Source of the DNA: CAYQTL01 sp964420405
GTDB taxonomy: Bacteria > Acidobacteriota > Thermoanaerobaculia > Thermoanaerobaculales > Sulfomarinibacteraceae
Assembly (NCBI GenBank): GCA_964420405.1
Contig: CAYQTL010000017.1
Span: forward strand, 7,217-71,216
DNA: 64,000 nucleotides
Reading direction: 5' to 3'
Positions 7,109-15,175 of this stretch are shown piece by piece. Every line of letters starts with the position of its first letter. Position 1 is the stretch's first letter. The position numbers were made by a program, and so were the translations under genes. The notes beneath the pieces are model-generated. The model worked only from the letters and a program-made list of their open reading frames with translations, had not been told where the DNA came from and searched no databases.

Positions 7109-7137
7109 CGGCCCGGGCGTGACGAGCGCCCGGGCCG
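7109..7137 (+). terminator. Strong hairpin after the encapsulin-dodecin-rhodanese group
   Basis: A perfect 11-bp GC stem (CGGCCCGGGCG / CGCCCGGGCCG) around a 7-nt loop, 33 bp after the rhodanese stop. It has no T-tract, as is common in very GC-rich genomes. It marks the probable end of the transcript that began near 5240. Confidence 0.65.
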
Positions 7138-7292
7138 TGGTCCATCCGCCCCAGCAGCCCCTCGTGCCGGGTCGACGACCCACCCGAGACGATCGTCAGC
7201 GACTCCGACCCCGGTTCCGGTCCTCCCTCCCCCTTCGCCCGATCCCGACCGCAACTCTCCGGCTGCGGTGAGCGGATCTCGGAGCCGCTTTC

Positions 7293-7317
7293 CACCACGG
7301 GCGCGGTGGTGTATATT
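7293..7317 (+). promoter_or_regulatory. -10 box TATATT with an adjacent inverted repeat
   Basis: TATATT at 7312-7317 stands out from the GC-rich surroundings and would start transcription near 7324, giving a leader of about 43 nt. An inverted repeat CACCAC (7293-7298) / GTGGTG (7306-7311) abuts it in the spacer region and may be an operator. The leader itself is unusually A-rich. Confidence 0.6.
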
Positions 7318-7366
7318 GGAATGAGACACAATCACGTTCGCAAAACTCGGACAGAGGGGGAACCCC

Positions 7367-9487
7367 ATGGCCACCCGCACCGTCGTCCGCTCCCGCGCGA
7401 CCACCCGGATCGTCCGGGCGGTCCAGAGCCTCGCGTTCCTCGTTCCGCTGACCGTCCCCGTCGTCGTCGTGCTGGCGTCGCCCGAGCCCGGTTCCGTCAA
7501 GGAGGAGGTCGTCCTCGACACCGGCCAGTCGGGGCCGGTCGTGGGCGCCTTCGGCTCCACACGCCAGGACGCCACGGTGGCCGTCTACCGGCGGTTCGAC
7601 CTCGCCGATCTGCCCCCGGGCGGGCGGCTCCGGCTCGACACGGGCTCGGTGCTGGTGACCAGTCCGGGCGGCATCGGCCTCGAGGGCACGGTCACGTGGG
7701 GCATCCTCGCGGTGAACACCGACGGCACGCCCGGCAGCCCCTACGGGGACGGCGGAATCCAGGTCGACGCCGTGCCGCCGCCCTTCCCCGACACCAGCGG
7801 GCTCCCGTTCGATCTCGGACCCGGCGGCGTGACGCTGCCACCCGGCGTGTCGTCGTTCTTCTTGTGCATCGAGACCGACAACGCCGCTGTGCACATCGGT
7901 GGGTACACGGTCCAGGGCAACACCCTCTACACGAGCGTCGACGACGAGCCGCCGCAACCGGTCCCGGATGCGGACCTCGGCGCGGTCGTGAACGGCGAGA
8001 TCCTGGACGGCGGGCCCGATCCGACCCCCACCGTGGTCCCCACCGCCACGCCCGCGGTCTCCGTCCAGCGCGTCCCCCAGGCGGGCGCCGGGCCGGGCGC
8101 CAACCAGTCGCGGTTCGACACCGAGGTGACGATGCTCAACCCCGACGGGAGCTTCGAGATCGAGGTCGACCTGGCGATCCACCCCCGCGGTGGTACAGAC
8201 TGGGTCCCCGTCGCGGGATTCCTGGTGCCCCGCAACGCCGTCTGGAACATCGTCGTCAGCCAGCACGTCCCATCGGATTCGATCTTCGGCGCACTCGACG
8301 TCGAGTCCCGCGGCGTCGTTCCAGCCAAGCGGCTCGACGATCTCTCTCCGATGGCCCAGGCCGTGATCTTCGCCGCGCTGCCCGACGGCCGGGAGTTCGG
8401 ACAGTACTTCCAGGCGACGACCCTCGACGCGGCCCAGCAGGCGGGCGAGACCTCGCTTCTCTTCACCACTCACGATCCGGTCCGCTACCGGGTCAACGTC
8501 GGCGTGACGGCGGCCGCGGACGACACGCGGGTCCGTCTGACGCCGCTCGGCGACGGCGCCGTCCAGCTCGCCCCGCCTCGACTGATCGAGCACGACGACG
8601 GGGGCAGCTCCCAGGTCAATGACATCGCCGGTGCGTGGGGGCTGGGCGACACGCCCAACGTCATGGTCCAGGTGGAGGTGCTGGCGGGCGCGGCGTTCCC
8701 CTACGCCTCCGTTCTCGACGGTCGCGGACACGTCCCTGGAACCTCCGATCCGACCACGGTCCTGCCGGTGACCGCGGGCGCACGCCAGGTGGTGCTCCTG
8801 GAGATGGGCAGGATCACCGGCCTGGACGAGTTCTCCGGCTCGGCGATGGTGTACAACCACAACGCCGCCGCGGCTTCGGTCGACGTCGCCTTCCACCAGC
8901 GCGGCGTGCCCGGTGTCTCGGACTCCACCTCGATCACCGTCCCCGGAAACGGCGTCCTCAGCTGGGACGACGCCGTCGGTGAGCTGGTGGGCCGGACAGG
9001 CGTGGTCGGCTCGCTGGTGCTCGAGGTCACAGGCAACCGCCCAGGGGCGATCTCCGCGATCGGCCGCGAGTTCGCGATCTTCTCCGACAACGGCCAGGTG
9101 ACCGGAACCGCGGGCCAGCTGCTGCCGGGCCTCGCCCCCGCCGACCGGCTGATGCCCGGCGAGACGTTCCACTTCATCGGGCTGCGCGACCGCCAGACGC
9201 CCCGGGGCCGCGAGCGCAGCCACCTCGGCGTGCTCAACCTCGGCGACGCCGACGTCGGCCTGGCGGCGGCGGTGTACGGCGCCGACGGAGCGTTCGAGGG
9301 GATGGTGCAACGGACCGTCCGCGCCGGCGAGCAGCTGCGTGTCAACAACGTCCTGCGGGCCGCCAACCCGAGCCTCGACGACGGCTTCAAGCGGATCGAG
9401 GTGACCGCCGACGGGCCGCTGTACGTCCTCGCCTACCGCGTCAACGCGACCGGGGACCCCGTGACCCTGCGGCCGTTCCGGCGGTAG
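7367..9487 (+). CDS. Large exported protein with repeated beta-sandwich modules, function unknown
   Basis: The 706-residue product has an N-terminal signal peptide or anchor (about residues 15-40), then a domain to about residue 215, a Thr/Pro linker (PTPTVVPTATPAVS) and a long beta-rich region. Three segments in the latter look related: VTMLNPDGSFEIEVDLAIHP, SAMVYNHNAAAASVDVAFHQ and LGVLNLGDADVGLAAAVYG. Each is followed by a segment with VP or RAG and a terminal strand. This suggests tandem beta-sandwich modules of the kind found in secreted proteins of uncultured bacteria. No catalytic motif or sorting signal is seen. The ATG at 7367 follows AGAGGGGG. The 3' end overlaps the convergent gene by 47 bp. 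Confidence 0.8.
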   Translation: MATRTVVRSRATTRIVRAVQSLAFLVPLTVPVVVVLASPEPGSVKEEVVLDTGQSGPVVGAFGSTRQDATVAVYRRFDLADLPPGGRLRLDTGSVLVTSPGGIGLEGTVTWGILAVNTDGTPGSPYGDGGIQVDAVPPPFPDTSGLPFDLGPGGVTLPPGVSSFFLCIETDNAAVHIGGYTVQGNTLYTSVDDEPPQPVPDADLGAVVNGEILDGGPDPTPTVVPTATPAVSVQRVPQAGAGPGANQSRFDTEVTMLNPDGSFEIEVDLAIHPRGGTDWVPVAGFLVPRNAVWNIVVSQHVPSDSIFGALDVESRGVVPAKRLDDLSPMAQAVIFAALPDGREFGQYFQATTLDAAQQAGETSLLFTTHDPVRYRVNVGVTAAADDTRVRLTPLGDGAVQLAPPRLIEHDDGGSSQVNDIAGAWGLGDTPNVMVQVEVLAGAAFPYASVLDGRGHVPGTSDPTTVLPVTAGARQVVLLEMGRITGLDEFSGSAMVYNHNAAAASVDVAFHQRGVPGVSDSTSITVPGNGVLSWDDAVGELVGRTGVVGSLVLEVTGNRPGAISAIGREFAIFSDNGQVTGTAGQLLPGLAPADRLMPGETFHFIGLRDRQTPRGRERSHLGVLNLGDADVGLAAAVYGADGAFEGMVQRTVRAGEQLRVNNVLRAANPSLDDGFKRIEVTADGPLYVLAYRVNATGDPVTLRPFRR

Positions 9488-10940
9488 GCGACGCTGGAGC
9501 GGTACCGGAACGAAGCACGGCGCCGTCGGCGACGGTGAGGTCCAGGAAGCGGTCCTGGGCCAGGCGCCGCAGGAGCGGCTCACGGCATGAGAACGTCCGT
9601 ACCGCCTCGGCGCCGACGACGAGGTGCTCACCTCCACGGTCGAGCACCGCGACCACCCGACCAGGAGGCGGAGGCGGCACGACCCCGAGCTCGAGGACGT
9701 GGTCGAAGAGGACCGGCGGGCCGCCGGCCACGGTCTCCTGGTGCAGTCGCACGAAGGCGTGCAGCCGGCGGTCGACCACCAGAGTGCCTTCGCGGGCGGT
9801 CGCGCGCCGCGCGGCGTGGTCCAGCGCCGCCACCACCGGGCTCGGCTGTCCCCTGTACCGCGCCGTGACCGGCACGACCATCGCCGCCCAGGCCGTCACC
9901 GCCACGGCCGCCGCCGCGACCGCCCGGCGGTCGCCCGCCAGACGCCTGAGCCCCTCGAGCACCAACCCGCCCGATAGCACCACGAGCGGCACCGCGTACC
10001 GCGGATGGGCCGGGTTCGACAGGAGGAACACCGTCGCCGCCGCCGCCGCGAGCGGCGCCAGCACTAGCCACAGCTGGCCGCGTCGCTCGCGGTCGGACCA
10101 GATCGACAGCGCGCCGGCGACCACCGCGGCGCACCACGCGACGGCCGCCAGCGGATGACCGGTCGCATCCGCGAGCCCCGAGGACAGCAGGCCCCGACGG
10201 GCGGCGTCGAGGGACGCGAAGTGCCACCGGAAGTGCTCGACCAGCTCCATCCACAGCGGCGCCGCACCGCCGGCGAGAGCCACGAACGCCGCCGCACCTC
10301 CGGCCACCGCCACCGCCGCCGGGCCCGCGAGCCAGAGCAACCGCCGCCGGCCGTGGATCGCCGCGGCCGCGACCGTGGCGGCCGCGGCCGCCAGCGCGAG
10401 CTGGGGCCGCACGAGCACGCACGCGGCCGCCGCCAGGGACCCGGTGGCGAGGCGCCACGCTGCCGCCCCCGGCTGGCTCCAGGCGGCGACGGCCGCCACC
10501 AGCAGCGCCGTCGCCGCGGTCCCCGAGAACGCCCGGCCGGCCAGCAGCCACACCCCGGGGGCGGCGAGTGGGAGGGCAGCGGCGGCCACCGCGACAGTCG
10601 CCGGCAGCAGGCGCCTCCACAGCACCACGAGCGGCAGCACGACCAGGCTCCCGAGGGCCGCTCCCACCAGGCCGAGGGCCGCCGCGGGCCCGACTCCCGC
10701 CGCGGCGACGAGGCGGCCGAGCGCGATCCAGAGCGGGAAGTACGGCGGGTGGGGCTGCGACGCCGCCACGTCGAGCCGCGCCACCGCCGCCGCCAGGTAG
10801 GCCTCGTCCTGCTCCCACACCGACGCCGGAAACGCGGCCAGCCGTGACACCACCACGATCGACACCAGAGCCGTGATGAGCACGGCCCGGAGCCGGCGGC
10901 GTTCGCCATCGCGTCTCCGTCCGGGAGCCACGCCGGTCAT
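9441..10940 (-). CDS. Polytopic GT-C type glycosyltransferase-like membrane protein
   Basis: The 499-residue product has roughly ten predicted membrane helices and a periplasmic C-terminal part. The first loop carries the acidic pair Asp45-Glu46 in VWEQDEAYL, as in GT39/GT83-like (PMT/ArnT-type) enzymes that transfer sugars from polyprenyl-phosphate donors in the periplasm. Substrate is unknown. The ATG at 10940 is preferred because it starts a basic segment just before helix 1; a longer frame to 11084 is Arg-rich and improbable. The ribosome site is weak (GGGAAG). The 3' end runs 47 bp into the end of the convergent exported-protein gene. The C-terminal 20 residues are low complexity. Confidence 0.75.
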   Translation of the reverse strand: MTGVAPGRRRDGERRRLRAVLITALVSIVVVSRLAAFPASVWEQDEAYLAAAVARLDVAASQPHPPYFPLWIALGRLVAAAGVGPAAALGLVGAALGSLVVLPLVVLWRRLLPATVAVAAAALPLAAPGVWLLAGRAFSGTAATALLVAAVAAWSQPGAAAWRLATGSLAAAACVLVRPQLALAAAAATVAAAAIHGRRRLLWLAGPAAVAVAGGAAAFVALAGGAAPLWMELVEHFRWHFASLDAARRGLLSSGLADATGHPLAAVAWCAAVVAGALSIWSDRERRGQLWLVLAPLAAAAATVFLLSNPAHPRYAVPLVVLSGGLVLEGLRRLAGDRRAVAAAAVAVTAWAAMVVPVTARYRGQPSPVVAALDHAARRATAREGTLVVDRRLHAFVRLHQETVAGGPPVLFDHVLELGVVPPPPPGRVVAVLDRGGEHLVVGAEAVRTFSCREPLLRRLAQDRFLDLTVADGAVLRSGTAPASPTAGTAAGSRGPRSR

Positions 10941-10979
10941 CTTCCCATCCCGCCGCCCGTCCGCTGCGAGATCTCCCGA

Positions 10980-10991
10980 GGAAAATTTTCC
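10980..10991. promoter_or_regulatory. AT-rich palindrome GGAAAATTTTCC
   Basis: A perfect 12-bp palindrome, the only A/T-rich block in this divergent region (between the GT-C gene start at 10940 and the LPQTA protein start at 11216). A second inverted repeat, GGTCGG-GCCGGG-CCGACC, lies at 11015-11032. Both could be regulator sites; no -10 box was assigned with confidence. Confidence 0.4.
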
Positions 10992-11215
10992 GGGCCGGGC
11001 CGCAAGACGTACACGGTCGGGCCGGGCCGACCCTCGTCCCGATCGGGGTCCAGCCGCCTCCAGAACCTCGCCGCCGCCCCTCAACCGCTGTCATCACGTG
11101 ACTTCGACTGACTGGCTCCTGCCTGGTACGGACCTTGCGACACCACGCCGGCAGAGCGACACGAAAGCGCTGCGGCCGGATCGCCGGAGCGGACGCTTTC
11201 CGAAGGAGGAACCCC

Positions 11216-11806
11216 ATGAGACGCAAGCTGACAACCACACTCTCGATCATGACCCTCGTCGTCGGCGTCGCCGGCCTCGCAGGAGGCGCCGACGTGGACG
11301 CCCCCGAGGGCGACGTCAGCAAGACCGAGGGCGAGGTCGTGATGATCACGCCAGCGGTGATCCATCTCACCATCGACAACAGGATCGAGGAGTTCGAGCG
11401 GACGCCCCAGTCCAACATCGAGGAGGGCCTGAACAACGGCGACGAGGTCTACATCTGGTTCCACGAGAGGGGCACCTCGCGGGTCGTCGATCGCGCCACC
11501 CGGAAGGAGCCGGAGACCCGGGGCGAGCCGGCCACGACGACGATGAGAGGGCAGCGCGACGACGACACGGCCCGCCAGCAGCAGGGCGAGCACGCCATGG
11601 GAGAGCAGCGGCAGAGGCACGCCGAGCAGAAGAGCGACGACGACGACACCATGTCCTACGCCGAGTACCAGCGCCGGGCGCAGGAGCAGATGACCCAGCG
11701 CACCACCCTCCCCCAGACCGCGAGCAACGTCCACGGCCTCGCGCTCGCCGGCCTGCTGCTGATCGCGACCGGCGCGGCCTTGTGGTTCCGTGCCACGCGC
11801 TCGTGA
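11216..11806 (+). CDS. Exported surface protein with an LPQTA sorting signal
   Basis: The 196-residue product has an N-terminal signal peptide (about residues 1-24). A mature domain of mixed strands (about 25-85) is followed by a long polar Gln/Arg/Asp-rich stretch (90-160). The tail is a textbook cell-wall sorting signal: LPQTA at 165-169, a hydrophobic helix (172-191) and a basic end (FRATRS). Such tails are cut by sortase between Thr and Ala. The next gene encodes a sortase, so this is its likely substrate. The ATG at 11216 follows AAGGAGGA. The function of the mature domain is unknown. Confidence 0.8.
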   Translation: MRRKLTTTLSIMTLVVGVAGLAGGADVDAPEGDVSKTEGEVVMITPAVIHLTIDNRIEEFERTPQSNIEEGLNNGDEVYIWFHERGTSRVVDRATRKEPETRGEPATTTMRGQRDDDTARQQQGEHAMGEQRQRHAEQKSDDDDTMSYAEYQRRAQEQMTQRTTLPQTASNVHGLALAGLLLIATGAALWFRATRS

Positions 11807-11857
11807 CGTGACCGGCGGATGATGTCGCGCCACGCGCCGACGTCCCGGAGTCGCGAG

Positions 11858-11895
11858 CGGACGCCCCTCCAGGAGCCTCTCCGGAGGGGCGTCCG
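11858..11895 (+). terminator. 13-bp hairpin between the LPQTA protein and its sortase
   Basis: CGGACGCCCCTCC (11858-11870) pairs perfectly with GGAGGGGCGTCCG (11883-11895) around a 12-nt loop. It lies 51 bp after the substrate gene and ends 18 bp before the sortase GTG, just upstream of its ribosome site. It may be a partial terminator or attenuator giving more substrate than enzyme. Confidence 0.65.
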
Positions 11896-11913
11896 TGCGT
11901 CCGGAGGGTTCCC

Positions 11914-12669
11914 GTGAGCGGCCCTGGTGGAGACCGCGGAGCGGGCCGCCGCCGGCGCCGGGTCGCCGCCGCGACCCTCGTGACCGCGGGCCTGGCGTTC
12001 GTCACGGCGTGGGGATGGGAGCTCGTGCGTGCCGGGCACCAGGCGGCCGACGCCGAACGCCGGGTCCACGACCTGCTCGGAGCCGACATCTCGGCGACAC
12101 CGACAGCGACGGTCGTCGCGACCGTTCTGCCGACCCGTACACCGCCGCCGCCGCCCACCGCGACGCCGATCCCGACGGCGGGCGAGGTCCTCGGGCGGCT
12201 GTCGATCCCGCGCCTTGGCCTCACGGTACCCGTGCTCGAAGGAGTCGATGACGCCGTACTCGACGGCGGCGCCGGCCGGTTCCCGGAGACGGCGGCTCTC
12301 GGCGGCACCGGCAACACCGCCCTCGCCGCCCATCGGGACACCCACTTCCGAGCACTCCGGCAGGTCCGTGCGGGCGACCTGATCGAGGTCGAGGTGCCCG
12401 GCCGGACCGTCGGCTACGAGGTGACCGGGACGAGGGTGGTGGGACCGGATGCCGTGCAGGTGCTGGACGACGCAGGCGACGACCGCCTGACGCTCGTCAC
12501 CTGCCACCCGTTCGACTGGGTCGGCCCGGCACCCCGCCGGTTCGTGGTCGTCGCCCGGAGAGTCGGCGTCCCGCCGGCCGGCGTCACCGTCGAGGGACGG
12601 CCGCCGGCGTCCGACCGCCATCCAGGTGCGGCCCGGGGTGGACCGGCGCACGCGGGCTCGCAGCGCTGA
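11914..12669 (+). CDS. Class D-like sortase (transpeptidase)
   Basis: Membrane-anchored Cys transpeptidase that cuts LPxTA/LPxTG-type signals and joins the protein to an amine on the cell surface. The 251-residue product has a basic N-terminus, one membrane helix (about 17-36), a Thr/Pro linker (60-90, with PPPPPTATPIPT) and the sortase barrel. The catalytic set is complete: His140 in AHRDTHF, Cys197 in LTLVTC and Arg208/209 in APRRF. The GTG at 11914 follows GGAGGG. It lies directly after the LPQTA protein. Its 3' end overlaps the convergent ctaF gene by 86 bp. A paralogue is at 23790. Confidence 0.92.
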   Translation: MSGPGGDRGAGRRRRRVAAATLVTAGLAFVTAWGWELVRAGHQAADAERRVHDLLGADISATPTATVVATVLPTRTPPPPPTATPIPTAGEVLGRLSIPRLGLTVPVLEGVDDAVLDGGAGRFPETAALGGTGNTALAAHRDTHFRALRQVRAGDLIEVEVPGRTVGYEVTGTRVVGPDAVQVLDDAGDDRLTLVTCHPFDWVGPAPRRFVVVARRVGVPPAGVTVEGRPPASDRHPGAARGGPAHAGSQR

Positions 12670-12958
12670 TCGGCACCGGCGCCGGCGTCCGGGTCGCCAC
12701 GTCGGCGAGGACCAGACCGATCAGGATACCGAGCCACAGAAGGCCGGCGGCCGCGAAGATGCGCGTGACCGGCGAGGCCCGGTCGAGGTGCATGAACACC
12801 GCCGCCACCAGCCCCGCCTTGAGGCCCGCGACGGCCATCGCCGCCAGCAGCCCGAACCGTCCCAGCGGCAGCATGCCGACGCCGACGGTCGCGGCGAGCA
12901 GCACCAGCAACGCGACCAGCGTGCGGAGGTACGGTGGACGGGCCGCTTCGTCGGCCAT
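12584..12958 (-). CDS. ctaF: Cytochrome c oxidase subunit IV (caa3 type)
   Basis: Small structural subunit of the haem-copper oxidase. The 124-residue product has three predicted membrane helices, with the family pattern AGLKAGLVAAVFMHLDR in the second. The C-terminal 25 residues are Pro/Arg-rich and encoded by the 86 bp that overlap the sortase gene on the other strand, so this tail may have been acquired late. The ATG at 12958 overlaps the ctaE stop as ATGA. It is the last gene of the long act-cta operon. Confidence 0.88.
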   Translation of the reverse strand: MADEAARPPYLRTLVALLVLLAATVGVGMLPLGRFGLLAAMAVAGLKAGLVAAVFMHLDRASPVTRIFAAAGLLWLGILIGLVLADVATRTPAPVPISAASPRAPVHPGPHLDGGRTPAAVPRR

Positions 12959-13590
12959 CACGCCACCAGGTACAGCAGCGGCAGCAGGAAGATCCAGACG
13001 ATGTCGACGAAGTGCCAGTACAGGCCCGTCATCTCGGCCTGGTTCGCCGTCGCCTCCCCCCGCCGCAGCCGCCACGCCACGACGCCGACGACTCCGACCC
13101 CCGCCGCGACATGCAGCGCGTGCAGCCCCGTCATCACGAAGTAGAAGACGAGGAAGAGCTGGGCGTGCACCGGGTCGGCGAAACCGCTGACCGCGAACCC
13201 CGGCCCCGGCACGATGCCGTCCCGCGCGTCGAGCAGGTACTCGACCGCCTTGGCGGCCAGGAACGCGCATCCGAGCAGCGCCGTCGCACCGAACCACCGG
13301 CCGGACGACCGCGAGCCGCTGCGGGCGGCCTGGACCCCCGTGGCCATCGTGAAGCTCGACACCAGCAGCACCGCCGTGTTGGCCACCGCGATCCAGAGGT
13401 ACAGGTGGCGGCTGGCCTCGGCGAACGCCTCCGGATACTGCAGGCGGTACGCCGCGTAACCGGTGAACAGGCCGCCGAAGAGCATCAGCTCGGTGACCAG
13501 GAAGGTCCACATGCCGAGGGCCGCGGCGTGCCGCTGCTGGGCGGCGTCGTCGAACTGCATCGCGGTGGCCTCGCGAGGCCCGTCAGCCAT
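12958..13590 (-). CDS. ctaE: Cytochrome c oxidase subunit III
   Basis: Membrane subunit III of the caa3 oxidase. The 210-residue product has about five helices, with WTFLVTELMLFGGLF near the N-terminus, HLYLWIAVANTAVLLVSS and the C-terminal GLYWHFVDIVWIFLLPLLYL, which are diagnostic. It is of the short form that lacks the first two helices of mitochondrial COX3. The ATG at 13590 follows GAGGTGG, and the start overlaps the end of ctaD by 8 nt. A second in-frame ATG, ten codons downstream, is possible. Confidence 0.95.
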   Translation of the reverse strand: MADGPREATAMQFDDAAQQRHAAALGMWTFLVTELMLFGGLFTGYAAYRLQYPEAFAEASRHLYLWIAVANTAVLLVSSFTMATGVQAARSGSRSSGRWFGATALLGCAFLAAKAVEYLLDARDGIVPGPGFAVSGFADPVHAQLFLVFYFVMTGLHALHVAAGVGVVGVVAWRLRRGEATANQAEMTGLYWHFVDIVWIFLLPLLYLVA

Positions 13591-15175
13591 CGTCCACCTC
13601 GGGATCGTAGGCGTAGGGGGGGCCCTCGACCCGCGGCGGCTCGACGAAGTTGTGGCTCGGCGGCGGCGACGCGGTCCGCCACTCGAGGCCCGTCGCGCGC
13701 CACGGGTTGGCATCGGCCTTCCGGCCGCGGAGCAGGCTCCAGACCAGCAGGACGAACGGCACCAAGTAGCCCAGCGCGAGGATCGAGGCCCCGGCACTCG
13801 ACAGCACGTTGAGTGGCTGGAGCTCCTCGGGGTAGCTGGCGTAGCGCCGCGGCATGCCGAGATAGCCGAGCAGGAACTGGGGGAAGAACGTCAGGTTGAA
13901 GCCGAAGAACAGCAGCAGCGCACCGGCGACACCGACCTTCTCCGGGTACAGCCGGCCGGTGATCTTCGGCCACCAGAAGTGGAGACCGCCGAGGAAGGCG
14001 GTCACCATCCCGCCGACCATGATGTAGTGGAAGTGCGCGACCACGAAGTAGGTGTCGTGGACGTGCCGATCCACGGCGAGCGCCGCCAGGAACAGGCCCG
14101 TCAGCCCACCCACCAGGAACAGGCCGACGAAGCTGAGGGCGTAGACCATCGGCGCCGTCAGCCGGATGCGGCCCTTGTGCAGGGTCGCCGTCCAGTTGAA
14201 CACCTTGATCGCCGACGGGACCGCGACCAGATAGCTCAGCAGGGAGAACACCAGACCGGCGTACACGCTCTGGCCCGCGACGAACATGTGGTGTCCCCAC
14301 ACGAGGAAGCCGAGCACCGCGATCGCCATGCTCGAGGAGGCGATGAACCGGTAGCCGAAGATCGGGCGCCGGGCGAAGCACGGCAGCACCTCGGACACCA
14401 CACCCATGCCCGGCAGGATCATGATGTACACCGCCGGGTGGGAGTAGAACCAGAACAGGTGCTGGAACAGCAGCGGGTCGCCGCCGATGGCCGGGTCGAA
14501 GATACCGATCCCCCAGATCCGCTCCACCGCCACCAGGCCGAGAGTGATCGCCAGCACCGGCGTCGCCAGCACCATGATCAGGCTGGTGGCGTACTGGGAC
14601 CACACGAAGAGCGGCATCCGGAACCAGCCCATGCCCGGCGCCCGCATGGTGTGGGTCGTCACCATGAAGTTCAGGCCGGTGAAGATCGACGAGAAGCCGG
14701 CGACGAAGATCCCCGCCACCATCGGGATCACCGCCGAGTTGGCGAAGGTCGTCGTGTAGGGCGCGTAGAACGTCCAGCCCGTGTCGACCCCACCGGCGAG
14801 CATCGCCGTCATCGCGAGTGCGCCGCCGGCCACGAACACATACCAGCTGGCGAGGTTGAGGCGCGGGAACGCCAGGTCGCGGGCGCCGAGCATCAGCGGC
14901 AGCAGGAAGTTGCCGAGGACAGTTGGAATCGACGGCACCAGGAAGAACCACACCATGACGGTGCCGTGGAGCGTGAAGAACCGGTTGTACGCCTCCTCGC
15001 TGACCAGGTCCGACGCCGGCGTCACCAGCTCGAGGCGCATGACCGTCGCCGCGATCCCGCCGACCGCGAAGAAGCCGAGCAGCGTCACCAGGTACAGGAT
15101 CGCGATCCGCTTGTGGTCGGTCGAAAGCAGCCACGACCGCAGTCCGCGGCCGTCCTCGAGGTAGCTCCCGGTCAC
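13583..15175 (-). CDS. ctaD: Cytochrome c oxidase subunit I (A2-type)
   Basis: Catalytic haem-copper subunit that reduces oxygen and pumps protons. The 530-residue product has the expected histidines in HGTVMVWFF, in the SHPAVYIMILPG segment (with the cross-linked Tyr) and in HHMF, and HDTYFVVAHFHY for the haem pair. The segment before the CuB His reads FYSHPAV, so the K/D-channel glutamate of A1 enzymes is replaced by Tyr-Ser, the mark of A2-type oxidases such as those of Rhodothermus and Thermus. The GTG at 15175 follows GGAGGTG and overlaps the ctaC stop as GTGA. Upstream in-frame extension is out of family. Confidence 0.96.
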   Translation of the reverse strand: MTGSYLEDGRGLRSWLLSTDHKRIAILYLVTLLGFFAVGGIAATVMRLELVTPASDLVSEEAYNRFFTLHGTVMVWFFLVPSIPTVLGNFLLPLMLGARDLAFPRLNLASWYVFVAGGALAMTAMLAGGVDTGWTFYAPYTTTFANSAVIPMVAGIFVAGFSSIFTGLNFMVTTHTMRAPGMGWFRMPLFVWSQYATSLIMVLATPVLAITLGLVAVERIWGIGIFDPAIGGDPLLFQHLFWFYSHPAVYIMILPGMGVVSEVLPCFARRPIFGYRFIASSSMAIAVLGFLVWGHHMFVAGQSVYAGLVFSLLSYLVAVPSAIKVFNWTATLHKGRIRLTAPMVYALSFVGLFLVGGLTGLFLAALAVDRHVHDTYFVVAHFHYIMVGGMVTAFLGGLHFWWPKITGRLYPEKVGVAGALLLFFGFNLTFFPQFLLGYLGMPRRYASYPEELQPLNVLSSAGASILALGYLVPFVLLVWSLLRGRKADANPWRATGLEWRTASPPPSHNFVEPPRVEGPPYAYDPEVDDG

